This document shows positions 1-7,316 of a stretch of 23,497 bases of DNA, piece after piece. A model generated the notes under the pieces. The model did not search any database and was not told where the DNA came from. It worked only from the letters and a program-made list of their open reading frames with translations. The DNA lies in the NCBI GenBank assembly GCA_041690515.1, contig JAWLHF010000049.1:1-23497 (forward strand). Direction: 5' to 3'. The position numbers and the translations under genes are program-made. Numbering within the stretch: the first letter of the stretch is position 1; each line of letters begins with the position of its first letter. Source of the stretch: BRH-c25 sp041690515. GTDB taxonomy: Bacteria > Bacillota > Clostridia > Lutisporales > Lutisporaceae.

Positions 1-966
1 GCTGCAATGATGGTTCTTGCAGGCGTATTCGGAGTAATATGGGGGCCTATACAGAATGCAATTAACGCAACAGGTCAGTGGATAATAGGAGCAGGAGCGG
101 TTGGAGTATTTGTGTTTGGTTTCCTTAACAGATTGCTTATCCCTATGGGTCTGCACCACGTATTGAACAGCTTCATATGGTTTGTATTTGGTAACTATAC
201 TGATGCATCAGGCCAGGTATGGACAGGGGATTTGAATAGGTTCTTCCATGGAGACCCGACAGCGGGAAATTTCATGGCAGGCTTCTACCTCATATTCATG
301 TTTGCACTTCCTGCAGTTGCGCTGGCCATATATAGGACTGCAAAGCCGGAAAACAGGAGGGCAATCGGAGGTGCAATGTTCTCAGTTGCATTTACTGCCT
401 TCCTTACAGGAATAACTGAACCGCTGGAGTTCATGTTCATGTTCCTTGCACCGGTGCTTTATGTGCTCCATGCATTACTTACGGGGATTGCACTTGCGGT
501 ATCCTATACACTGGGAATCTTGCATGGTTTCACTTTCTCAGCCGGTTTCATAGATTATGCACTTAACTGGGGACTGGCAACAAATCCGATTTTGATAATA
601 CCTGTAGGCTTGGTATTCGGTGCAGTTTATTACATTGTATTCGTTGCTGTTATAAAAGCCCTTGACATCCCGACTCCGGGCAGATTGGACGAGGAAATGG
701 ACGAAGACGTGGCAGACGACTTGAATATCAGTGATTTCTCTGTTAAACTGGTGGAAAGACTTGGGGGAAAAGCCAATATTGATACACTGGATGCCTGCAT
801 TACCAGGCTGAGAATGACAGTGAAGGATGCAGACGCCATCGATGAAAGCGGATTGAAGGCAATGGGTGTAAAGGGACTGCTGAAAAAGGCAAACAGCATT
901 CAGGTTATTGTCGGTACAAGGGCAGAGCTTATTGCCGATGAAATGAAGAGATCCATAAATATGTAA
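1..966 (+). CDS. nagE: PTS EIICB, N-acetylglucosamine type (5' partial)
   Basis: This is the C-terminal 321 residues of a PTS permease whose start lies before the window. Several hydrophobic segments make up the end of an EIIC domain, and the sequence GITEPLEFMFMF is the conserved EIIC substrate-site motif. After a linker rich in Asp and Glu comes an EIIB domain of about 75 residues with the phosphorylatable cysteine in DACITRLRM, 57 residues from the C-terminus. The frame ends soon after EIIB, so no EIIA domain is fused; the separate EIIA gene at 4964 can supply it. The protein would phosphorylate sugar during import across the membrane. The GlcNAc assignment rests on the glucose/GlcNAc-family motifs and on nagA and nagB downstream; glucose specificity is possible. 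A terminator hairpin follows at once. Confidence 0.87.
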   Translation, partial: AAMMVLAGVFGVIWGPIQNAINATGQWIIGAGAVGVFVFGFLNRLLIPMGLHHVLNSFIWFVFGNYTDASGQVWTGDLNRFFHGDPTAGNFMAGFYLIFMFALPAVALAIYRTAKPENRRAIGGAMFSVAFTAFLTGITEPLEFMFMFLAPVLYVLHALLTGIALAVSYTLGILHGFTFSAGFIDYALNWGLATNPILIIPVGLVFGAVYYIVFVAVIKALDIPTPGRLDEEMDEDVADDLNISDFSVKLVERLGGKANIDTLDACITRLRMTVKDADAIDESGLKAMGVKGLLKKANSIQVIVGTRAELIADEMKRSINM

Positions 967-977
967 TTAACTACTAA

Positions 978-1004
978 CAGGGCGGCTTATGCCGCCTTGT
1001 TTTT
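978..1004 (+). terminator. Intrinsic terminator or attenuator between EIICB and murQ
   Basis: A 9-bp stem (CAGGGCGGC at 978-986 with GCCGCCTTG at 991-999, one G-T pair) closes a TTAT loop and runs into a T tract ending at 1004. It begins 11 bases after the EIICB stop. Only 20 bases separate it from the murQ start, which is too few for a promoter, so murQ expression must come from read-through or from a promoter inside the EIICB gene. Confidence 0.85.
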
Positions 1005-1024
1005 AAAGCAAGGGAGGTACTGCA

Positions 1025-1873
1025 GTGCGAATCAATCGGAATTCTGAGAATATAGACAAGATGACGACAATTGAGATGGTAAAGATCTTCAACAATGAAG
1101 ACAAAAAGGTTGCAGAATCAGTTGAGGACTGCCTAGAATCAGTCGCTGCTGCAGTAGACTTGATGGCAAGCACACTTAAGAAAGGCGGAAGGGTGATATA
1201 TCTCGGAAGCGGTACAAGCGGAAAGCTTGCCGTTGTTGATGCTTCTGAATGCCCCCCCACCTTCGGTGTGGATGATGATATGATAATAGGTGTGATATCG
1301 GGTGGGACAGAAGCAGTTGCAGGTTGGAAGGAAGAAACAGAAGATGATTTGGAGCTTGCAGTTGGGGATTTGAAGTCAAGAAACCTCAGCAGCAGTGATG
1401 TGGTTGTCGGAATTAGTGCCAGCGGAAGCACTCCTTATGTATTGTCAGGAGTAAGATATGCTGCGGCAATTGGATGCAGGACAATAGGAATAAGCTGCTC
1501 TCTTCAAGGGGAGCTTCAGAAACTGACGGATGTAAGCATTGTGTCAGATGTAGGACCGGAGGTGATTGAAGGTTCTACAAGATTAAAGGCAGGGACAGCA
1601 CAGAAAATGATACTCAACATGCTTTCTTCCTGTACTATGATAAAGCTTGGCAAGACATACGGAAATCTTATGGCAAACGTAAGGCCGATAAACCTGAAGC
1701 TGAAAAGGCGTGCAATTGAAATAATCATGTATGCAGCCGGGTGTGATGAGGATGCGGCTCTGAGTGCTTTTATGAAGGCTGAGGGAAATGCCAGGGCGGC
1801 GATAATAATGCTGCTGGGTGAAAAAGGCAGCAATTGTTATCAGACTTATCCTGAAAGCTGCGAAAGTCTGTAG
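1025..1873 (+). CDS. murQ: MurQ-like N-acetylmuramic acid 6-phosphate etherase, shortened paralog
   Basis: MurQ cleaves the D-lactyl ether of MurNAc-6P to give GlcNAc-6P. This 282-residue SIS-domain protein has the family block GSGTSGKLAVVDASECPPTFG, an ETEDD segment at the place of the usual EGAED motif, and GSTRLKAGTAQKMILNM. The start is a GTG behind GGGAGG; an in-frame stop at 1004-1006 rules out a longer protein. Compared with the MurQ at 10002 it lacks about 15 N-terminal residues (the TESRN motif region) and the last C-terminal helices, ending in an unrelated Cys/Ser-rich tail. It also has K for R in GTSGR and S for R in ASGRTPYV. It sits ahead of nagA and nagB, so it feeds the same pathway. 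The fold is certain; equal activity is not. Confidence 0.85.
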   Translation: MRINRNSENIDKMTTIEMVKIFNNEDKKVAESVEDCLESVAAAVDLMASTLKKGGRVIYLGSGTSGKLAVVDASECPPTFGVDDDMIIGVISGGTEAVAGWKEETEDDLELAVGDLKSRNLSSSDVVVGISASGSTPYVLSGVRYAAAIGCRTIGISCSLQGELQKLTDVSIVSDVGPEVIEGSTRLKAGTAQKMILNMLSSCTMIKLGKTYGNLMANVRPINLKLKRRAIEIIMYAAGCDEDAALSAFMKAEGNARAAIIMLLGEKGSNCYQTYPESCESL

Positions 1874-1892
1874 TATGTTAGAGGGTGGTTGT

Positions 1893-3056
1893 ATGAAAGC
1901 GATAGTAAATGCTGATATCATTATGGAAAATGATATACTAAGGGGTTATACGGTTCTATTCAATGATAAAATTATGAAGATAACAAAAACGCTGGATGTG
2001 GACAAATCAGATTTGGAAGAGGTTTATGACGCAAATAACAGATGTCTGTCGGCGGGCTTTATAGATATGCATATTCATGGATGCCTGGGAAAGGACACTA
2101 TGGATGAGGGAGACAGCAACATTTTGGATATAAGCAGAAGTATTGCCGCAACAGGGGTTACAGCTTTTCTGCCGACAACCATGACAATGGAGCTTTCTAG
2201 GATCGAAAAAGCCCTAAGCAGTATAAGGGGACTCATAGGCCGCGGACCGGGGGCTGAAGTCCTGGGATGTCATCTTGAGGGGCCATTTATAAGCAGCTCA
2301 TATAAAGGGGCTCAGGATGAAAGGTATATAATGAAACCTGATTTCGGGATCATTGAAGGGTTTTCGGACGTCATAAGGATAGTAACTATGGCACCGGAGG
2401 AGGCAGGCTCGGAGGAGTTCATCGAAAACTGTGTAAATAGGGGAATAGTAGTATCAATAGGCCATACCAAAGCCAGCTACCATCAAGCTATGAAGGCGAT
2501 AGAGAAGGGTGCGGGGAATATAACACACATCTTCAACACCATGACCCCCCTCCATCACAGGGAACCTGGAGTTGTGGGAGCTGCCATGGACAGCAATGTA
2601 AGCTGTGAGCTTATAGCCGACAATATACATGTGGATCCCGCAGTGCAAAGGATACTTCTGAAAGTAAAGGGAATCGACAGAATCATACTGGTAACTGACG
2701 CAATGAGAGCTTGTCTGCTTGAAGAGGGAGAGTATGACCTGGGAGGCCAGAAGGTAGTGGTGAAGGGCGGAGAGGCAAGGCTGACTGCAGGGAATCTGGC
2801 AGGAAGCGTGCTGACTATGAATATAGCCTTGAAGAATTTTATCAATAATACCGGAGCGGACCTGGTTGATGCAATAAAGACTGTGACAGGGAATCCTGCA
2901 AGGCTGCTGAAGATATATGACAGTAAAGGGAGCATCGCAATAGGCAAGGATGCTGATTTTGCTCTATTTGACAGCAACTTTGGTATATACCGCACATATG
3001 TGAGAGGTAAGAAAGTATTTGAGAGGTTGAGCCATGAGAATAATAATAGCAAATGA
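1893..3056 (+). CDS. nagA: N-acetylglucosamine-6-phosphate deacetylase
   Basis: This cytoplasmic amidohydrolase removes acetate from GlcNAc-6P, giving GlcN-6P. The 387-residue length is typical. Metal-site motifs are visible in order: DMHIHG (58-63), HLEGPF (127-132, with the metal-binding Glu), GHTKA (190-194), THIFNTM with its His at 212, and LVTDAM with the catalytic Asp at 269. I chose the ATG at 1893 because GAGGGTGG lies just upstream; the open frame extends further 5' into murQ, but without family similarity. Its 3' end overlaps nagB by 23 bases, which indicates translational coupling in one operon. Confidence 0.96.
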   Translation: MKAIVNADIIMENDILRGYTVLFNDKIMKITKTLDVDKSDLEEVYDANNRCLSAGFIDMHIHGCLGKDTMDEGDSNILDISRSIAATGVTAFLPTTMTMELSRIEKALSSIRGLIGRGPGAEVLGCHLEGPFISSSYKGAQDERYIMKPDFGIIEGFSDVIRIVTMAPEEAGSEEFIENCVNRGIVVSIGHTKASYHQAMKAIEKGAGNITHIFNTMTPLHHREPGVVGAAMDSNVSCELIADNIHVDPAVQRILLKVKGIDRIILVTDAMRACLLEEGEYDLGGQKVVVKGGEARLTAGNLAGSVLTMNIALKNFINNTGADLVDAIKTVTGNPARLLKIYDSKGSIAIGKDADFALFDSNFGIYRTYVRGKKVFERLSHENNNSK

Positions 3057-3786
3057 TTATAATGAAATGAGCAGGAAGGCTGCCAATATTGTGGCAGGAC
3101 AGATATTTCTCAAGCCTAACAGTGTAATAGGGCTTGCAACCGGAAGCACTCCGCTGATGATGTACAAGGAGCTTATACGTATGTTCGAGGAGGATGGTTT
3201 GGACTTTTCTGAAACGACAACCTTCAATCTTGATGAGTATATTGGTCTTTCAACTGATAACAGCAACAGTTACCATTATTACATGCATCACAATTTCTTT
3301 AATCATATAAATATTAAGGGAGAAAACATATTCATACCTAACGGCATGGCTACCGACATTGAGACGGAATGCAGAGCTTATGAGGATAAAATAAGGCAAA
3401 AGGGCGGTATTGACATTCAGGTGTTGGGAATAGGAAATAACGGGCATATCGGCTTTAATGAGCCGGATGTTAAATTTGAAGCAACTACACATAAGGTGAA
3501 GCTTGACCAGGAGACAATACTTGCCAATGCGCGGTTCTTTGATAATATAGATTATGTTCCTAAGCATGCCATAAGTATGGGTATAAAGACAATAATGCAT
3601 GCCGGAAAGATACTGCTTCTTGCCAACGGGTACGGGAAAGCTGAATCCTTGGGCAGAGCATTATATGGAAGCATTACCCCTGAAGTACCGGCTTCCATCC
3701 TGCAGCTTCACCGTGATGTGACAGTAGTGGTTGATAAAGAATGTGCAAGCTTCCTTAAAAGGATAGGGGATGATATGCTTGAGTGA
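3034..3786 (+). CDS. nagB: Glucosamine-6-phosphate deaminase
   Basis: NagB isomerises and deaminates GlcN-6P to fructose-6P and ammonia, delivering the amino sugar to glycolysis. The 250-residue protein carries the phosphate-binding GLATGSTP (33-40), the active-site FNLDEY (64-69) and LGIGNNGHIGFNEP (131-144) with its catalytic His at 138. These are hallmark NagB motifs. The ATG at 3034 follows GAGAGG and lies inside the end of nagA. Its own stop overlaps the next gene by 17 bases, so nagA, nagB and the following gene are packed as a coupled set. Confidence 0.96.
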   Translation: MRIIIANDYNEMSRKAANIVAGQIFLKPNSVIGLATGSTPLMMYKELIRMFEEDGLDFSETTTFNLDEYIGLSTDNSNSYHYYMHHNFFNHINIKGENIFIPNGMATDIETECRAYEDKIRQKGGIDIQVLGIGNNGHIGFNEPDVKFEATTHKVKLDQETILANARFFDNIDYVPKHAISMGIKTIMHAGKILLLANGYGKAESLGRALYGSITPEVPASILQLHRDVTVVVDKECASFLKRIGDDMLE

Positions 3787-4690
3787 GAGATTTCTGGACC
3801 TGAGACCAAAAGATTTAATAAAGTTGGAGGGGAAGGAGCTGCTGAAAAGCATAAGGGCATCTGAAGGAAGGATCATAGCATGTGAGGTGGTATGCCCCGT
3901 TATGCCTCTCCTTTATGATGTGACGAATGCAGAGCTGGCAGCCGCTTTTGGTGCAGATATTATAATTCTTAACCTTTATGACGTATTTAAGCCCCATATA
4001 TTTGGTATTGAGCCGGAGAGAGGAGAAACAGCTGTTCAGAGGCTGAAAAGACTCGTTGGACGTCCGATAGGAATAAATCTGGAGCCTGTTGATACCAAAA
4101 GGGATGTGGAGGGAGAACGGACACTTGTAGATAAAGGGAGGACTGCCACAAAGGAGAACGCAAGGCTGGCATATGAACAGGGAGCATCCCTGATAGTCCT
4201 GACCGGCAATCCCAATACCGGGGTCACCAATGAAAAAATATTAGAAGCTATAAGGGATATCAGATCGGAGTTGTCTGAAAATATCATATTGGCAGCAGGC
4301 AAGATGCATGGAGCAGGTGTAGGGATGGAGACGGGAGAAGGAATCATGTCCCGGAAGGATGTGAAAAGCTTCATAGAAGCCGGAGCTGATATAATAATGG
4401 TGCCTGCTCCCGGAACAGTACCGGGAATAACTCTTGAGTTTGTAAAGGATGCAGCAGATAATGCCCACAAAAACGGAGCTATGCTTATGACAACCATCGG
4501 AACCTCACAGGAAGGTGCGGATTTTGATACGATTCGCAGCATAGCTTTGAATTGTAAAATGGCAGGAGCTGATATCCACCATATAGGGGATGCGGGCTAT
4601 ACGGGAATTGCTGTTCCGGAGAATATAAAGTCTTATTCCATCGCAATAAGAGGAGTAAGGCATACATATAGAAGAATGGCCATGAAATAA
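3770..4690 (+). CDS. Uncharacterised TIM-barrel-like protein (DUF7916-like)
   Basis: I do not know a defined function for this 306-residue protein. It looks like a soluble alpha/beta barrel: repeated hydrophobic strands each end in small or acidic residues, such as GADIIILNLYDVF, RPIGINLEPVD, ASLIVLTGNPNTG, ENIILAAGKMHGAG, GADIIMVPAPGTVPG and GADIHHIGDAGYTG. It has no signal peptide and no membrane helix. Homologs are, to my recollection, grouped as DUF7916 and often mislabelled haloacid dehalogenase-like hydrolase, although the HAD DxDx motif is absent. The start is uncertain: ATG at 3770, or TTG at 3779, which has better spacing from AGGGG. It overlaps nagB and precedes ptsH, so an enzyme or regulator of amino-sugar phosphates is an inference. 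Confidence 0.82.
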   Translation: MICLSERFLDLRPKDLIKLEGKELLKSIRASEGRIIACEVVCPVMPLLYDVTNAELAAAFGADIIILNLYDVFKPHIFGIEPERGETAVQRLKRLVGRPIGINLEPVDTKRDVEGERTLVDKGRTATKENARLAYEQGASLIVLTGNPNTGVTNEKILEAIRDIRSELSENIILAAGKMHGAGVGMETGEGIMSRKDVKSFIEAGADIIMVPAPGTVPGITLEFVKDAADNAHKNGAMLMTTIGTSQEGADFDTIRSIALNCKMAGADIHHIGDAGYTGIAVPENIKSYSIAIRGVRHTYRRMAMK

Positions 4691-4704
4691 TAGGAGGGTT
4701 CTTG

Positions 4705-4959
4705 ATGCTAAAGGAAACTGTGATAGTAAAAGGAAAGGATGGTCTTCATGCGAGGCCGGCAGCAGAATTTGTACAGCTTTGCAAAAAGATCAAGAGTGAA
4801 GTCAGACTGGAGAAGAATGGAACGGTGGTGCAGGGCAAAAGCATAATAGGAATCATGTCTCTTGGTATCGCACATAATGACGAAGTCACCGTGACTGTCG
4901 AAGGTGAGGATGAAGCTGAAGGAATAAAAGCAATAAAGGAACTGTTGGATAAGGAGTAA
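4705..4959 (+). CDS. ptsH: PTS phosphocarrier protein HPr
   Basis: HPr passes phosphate from Enzyme I to EIIA proteins. The 84-residue protein has GLHARPA with the phosphorylated His at 15, and Ser46 in GKSIIGIMSL, the site used by HPr kinase in Bacillota for catabolite control. The ATG at 4705 is preferred over the TTG one codon earlier because GGAGG lies 7 bases upstream of it. It follows the DUF7916-like gene closely and its stop lies 4 bases before crr. No gene for Enzyme I is in the window. An HPr inside a sugar operon may be a dedicated copy or the genome's only one; the window cannot tell. Confidence 0.94.
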   Translation: MLKETVIVKGKDGLHARPAAEFVQLCKKIKSEVRLEKNGTVVQGKSIIGIMSLGIAHNDEVTVTVEGEDEAEGIKAIKELLDKE

Positions 4960-4963
4960 TGAT

Positions 4964-5446
4964 ATGTTCAGTTTTTTCAAAAAGAAAGATGATGTAATAA
5001 TGTTATACAAGCCAGTCGCAGGAAAAGTAATAGATATTAGCGATGTACAGGACGATATGTTCTCAACAAGAATGATGGGGGATGGAGTGGCAATTGAGCC
5101 TGAGAAGGATGTAATACTGTCTCCTTGTGACGGAAAAGTTCTGCTGATACCCAAGACCCTTCATGCAGTGGCACTGGAAGCGTCAAACGGAGCTGAAATA
5201 CTGATTCATATTGGTATAGACACCGTCGAACTGAAAGGTGAAGGCTTTACAAGCCATGTTCATGCCGGAGATACAGTAAAAAGAGGAGAACAGCTGATAA
5301 GCTTTGACAGAGCATACATTGAAAGGGAAGGCAAACCTTTGACTACTCCGATAGTCATAACCAACGCAGATGAGAAGGAAATAGATATTAAGAAGAACAT
5401 CTCAGACAATGGAGATGTAATAATGGAGCTTAGGATTAGGTCTTGA
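4964..5446 (+). CDS. crr: PTS EIIA, glucose (Crr) type
   Basis: This stand-alone EIIA domain accepts phosphate from HPr and passes it to EIIB. The 160-residue length matches the family. Motifs are YKPVAGKVIDI near the N-terminus, the first active-site His at 67 (TLHAVALEASNGAEI) and the phosphorylated His at 82 in LIHIGIDTVELKG. The ATG sits behind GGAG in the end of ptsH. Both EIICB at 1-966 and EIIBC at 10922 lack an IIA domain, so this protein is the likely donor for both. It is the last gene before the terminator at 5599. Confidence 0.94.
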   Translation: MFSFFKKKDDVIMLYKPVAGKVIDISDVQDDMFSTRMMGDGVAIEPEKDVILSPCDGKVLLIPKTLHAVALEASNGAEILIHIGIDTVELKGEGFTSHVHAGDTVKRGEQLISFDRAYIEREGKPLTTPIVITNADEKEIDIKKNISDNGDVIMELRIRS

Positions 5447-5598
5447 GCATGATATAGACAAAAAGCTGGCATGGATGCGGCAAGGGAAGCTGCTGATACG
5501 ATAGTACCCGTGGAAAGTACGCAGCAGCTGGAAGTGAGCCCGGTGCCAGGCTATCTATTGGACATTTATGTCAAGCAGGTAACGTTGAATTATGGTAT
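5447..5598. other. Gene-free spacer with a paired segment
   Basis: Between crr and its terminator lie about 150 bases without a recognisable gene. AGCTGCTG at 5489-5496 is complemented exactly by CAGCAGCT at 5522-5529, and TTGGACAT with ATGTCAA forms a smaller bulged hairpin near 5559-5574. These could be 3' untranslated structure; I know no RNA family that matches. Confidence 0.35.
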
Positions 5599-5636
5599 TA
5601 TAGAGATAATGATGTTTCATTATCTCTATATTTTTT
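5599..5636 (+). terminator. Intrinsic terminator closing the nag-pts operon
   Basis: A perfect 14-bp stem (5599-5612 with 5617-5630) around a TGTT loop is followed by six T residues. It lies 150 bases after crr and 20 bases before the GGDEF gene start. Confidence 0.88.
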
Positions 5637-5656
5637 AATAATAAGGGGTAGTAAGA

Positions 5657-6883
5657 TTGAAAAAGACGGTAAGAGCTTTAATATCTTTGTCTATTAATTG
5701 TTTTATTCTCATAATTGCATATTTTGCATCCGGTTGGTTGAAAGAAGCTGCTCCATCGGTAAAATTGGTTGTGCAATATATACCATATTTTTTCTTTGTC
5801 TTGGGGATTTTCTTTGGATGGCGCTTCAATCGGAGCAGGGTTTTCTTCTGTTCTCTGACTCTCATGCTGACCCAGCTGTTTTTGATACAATATCTTCCTC
5901 ATGTCATGGACAGGAGCCAATATTACGGAATGATGCTGTCCATTGTGTCGGTGTATGTACCTCTCAATATTCTGGTTTTTTCCACACTTAAGGAAAGAGG
6001 CATAGTGTCAGCTTGGGGAAGGATGAGGTTGCTTTTTATTTCTATTGAAGCACTGCTTGGAGCTTGGATAATATGGTATAATGACACGGACCTGCTGCAG
6101 CTTTATGAAATAAAGCTTTTCCCTGCAGATATAGGTATTCTGCCGGGCTTTCCCCATATATCCCTTGTTTTGTTTATGACAACTCTGGCTTATCTTTTCG
6201 CAAGACAGTCGGTAACAGGAAAGACTGTTGACTCACCCTTTATCGGAATAACATTGTTCTCCTTTGCTGCTCTCGTCTTAAGCAAGGATGCTTATACCGC
6301 TGCCATTATGTTTGCTTTGTGCGGACTGCTGCTTGCAGCAGTGGTTATAAAAGCATCTTACAGCATGGCTTATTTGGACGAGCTTACCGGGCTGCCCTCC
6401 CGACGTGCTCTGAAGGAGGAGCTTTTAAAGCTTGGCGGAAGATATGCCATTGCAATGCTTGATATTGACCATTTTAAAAAGTTCAATGATACCCATGGCC
6501 ATGATGTTGGCGATGATGTCCTGAAGCTTGTGGCAGTAAGCATCAAAGGCATAGGAGGGGGAGGAAAGGCCTTCAGGTATGGAGGAGAGGAATTTACCAT
6601 TATTTTCCCCGGAAAGAGTGCAGCAGAGGCAATACCGTTTTTGGAGGAAATGCGTGAATATATCGCAAACAGGGGCTTTATAAAGAGGAGCAAAAGCAGG
6701 CCTAAAGAGAAGCCTGCGGAAATAGCCACCAAAAAACGTACATATAAGAAGCTGTATTTGACAGTCAGCATAGGTGTGGCGGAAAAAAACGAAAAATACA
6801 GAAATGCTGAAGAGGTGGTAGTAGCTGCCGATAAAGCGCTGTATCGTGCCAAATCGAAAGGTAGGAATTGCGTAAGTAAATAA
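5657..6883 (+). CDS. Membrane-bound GGDEF diguanylate cyclase
   Basis: This 408-residue protein probably makes the second messenger c-di-GMP. Residues 1-235 hold about seven or eight hydrophobic segments, a likely sensory membrane region without a named domain that I recognise. The GGDEF domain starts at YLDELTGLPSRRAL (239-252), continues with the metal-binding MLDIDHFKKFNDTHGHDVGD, and has the active-site GGEEF at 309-313. The usual inhibitory RxxD site five residues before GGEEF is replaced by a glycine run (300-303), so product inhibition may be missing. About 20 basic residues (343-365, KRSKSRPKEK onward) enlarge the domain before LTVSIGVAE. The start is TTG at 5657 behind AAGGGG. It is a single gene between two terminators. 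Confidence 0.92.
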   Translation: MKKTVRALISLSINCFILIIAYFASGWLKEAAPSVKLVVQYIPYFFFVLGIFFGWRFNRSRVFFCSLTLMLTQLFLIQYLPHVMDRSQYYGMMLSIVSVYVPLNILVFSTLKERGIVSAWGRMRLLFISIEALLGAWIIWYNDTDLLQLYEIKLFPADIGILPGFPHISLVLFMTTLAYLFARQSVTGKTVDSPFIGITLFSFAALVLSKDAYTAAIMFALCGLLLAAVVIKASYSMAYLDELTGLPSRRALKEELLKLGGRYAIAMLDIDHFKKFNDTHGHDVGDDVLKLVAVSIKGIGGGGKAFRYGGEEFTIIFPGKSAAEAIPFLEEMREYIANRGFIKRSKSRPKEKPAEIATKKRTYKKLYLTVSIGVAEKNEKYRNAEEVVVAADKALYRAKSKGRNCVSK

Positions 6884-6918
6884 TGTTACGGTGTTGCGAT
6901 ATAGCAGAAGGATGTGAC

Positions 6919-6955
6919 ATATGGGGGCGGTCGATGACCGCCCCCATATTTATAT
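6919..6955 (+). terminator. Terminator after the GGDEF gene
   Basis: A perfect 14-bp stem (6919-6932 with 6936-6949) with a GC-rich core and three-base loop is followed by TTATATGTTT. It lies 36 bases after the stop codon. The U tract is interrupted, but the stem is very stable. Confidence 0.75.
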
Positions 6956-6959
6956 GTTT

Positions 6960-7004
6960 GCATTATGCGTAGGAGCAGGCTTACATGCCTGCCCTGAATA
7001 ATGC
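6960..7004. repeat. REP-like palindromic repeat
   Basis: A nested inverted repeat: outer arms GCATTAT (6960-6966) and ATAATGC (6998-7004), inner arms GCAGGC (6975-6980) and GCCTGC (6987-6992), with AGG/CCT extending the inner stem. The core (GTAGGAGCAGGC, short loop, GCCTGCCC) resembles dispersed intergenic palindromes seen in many Bacillota. There is no coding capacity. Confidence 0.55.
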
Positions 7005-7054
7005 GTATTGCTGAAATGTACTGAATGCACATTGGGATAAGCCTTGTGGACATG

Positions 7055-7158
7055 TGTCATCCTGAGCTTGCGAAGGATCTTTTGCCCTCAGGGAATACAT
7101 GAGAACTATAATTGAATAAGTCTATATAGTAAGATTCTTCGTTACACTCAGAATGACA
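7055..7158. repeat. MITE-like element with imperfect terminal inverted repeats
   Basis: The left arm, TGTCATCCTGAGCTTGCGAA continuing to 7082, is mirrored by the right arm at 7131-7158, whose reverse complement starts TGTCATTCTGAGTGTAACGA. Arms of about 28 bases with a few mismatches flank about 50 bases that include CCCTCAGGG. The TGTCAT(T/C)CTGAG...GAAGAATCTT unit is, from memory, a common dispersed repeat of Clostridia. No transposase is encoded, so it would move in trans or be a relic. Confidence 0.6.
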
Positions 7159-7316
7159 GCATATAGCAGAAAATTATTACCGTGCAATTCCGCAGGAATT
7201 CCGTGACACATCTGTGTGTTCAGTGTTACCAGTTCTCATGCCCGTAAGGAATTCCCAAACATACCTCGAACCCCGCAACCATGTACCTCGTAACCGAAGA
7301 ATGCGTCGCATTCTTC

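Larger units (their letters stand above)
6884..7316. other. 433-base gene-free region holding repeats
   Basis: This stretch holds the GGDEF terminator, the REP-like palindrome and the MITE-like element described separately. The remainder (7159-7295) has a small AATTCC/GGAATT hairpin near 7191-7205 but no frame with a ribosome binding site. At 7296-7316 a 9-bp hairpin (GAAGAATGC and GCATTCTTC) abuts the stop codon of the minus-strand LysM-CAP gene; it may end that transcript, though no T run follows it on the minus strand. Confidence 0.5.

Noticed and set aside
630..899. Minus-strand open frames opposite the EIICB, murQ, nagA and aroA genes
   Set aside because: They lack binding sites, have biased Ser/Pro/Ile-rich composition typical of antisense frames, and lie within well-supported genes.
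1860..1890. Frameshift as the cause of the shortened MurQ C-terminus
   Set aside because: Neither alternative frame restores the canonical C-terminal helices, so a simple indel does not explain it.
1818..1892. Extension of nagA upstream to ATG 1818
   Set aside because: The extra 25 residues overlap murQ, do not resemble NagA, and the ATG at 1893 has a good GAGGGTGG site.
1889..1910. CcpA cre-like site at the nagA start
   Set aside because: One conserved position of the cre consensus is wrong and it lies within an operon, not at a promoter.
5472..5640. Short open frame from ATG 5472 after crr
   Set aside because: There is no ribosome binding site, no recognisable similarity, and it occupies the spacer that leads into the operon terminator.
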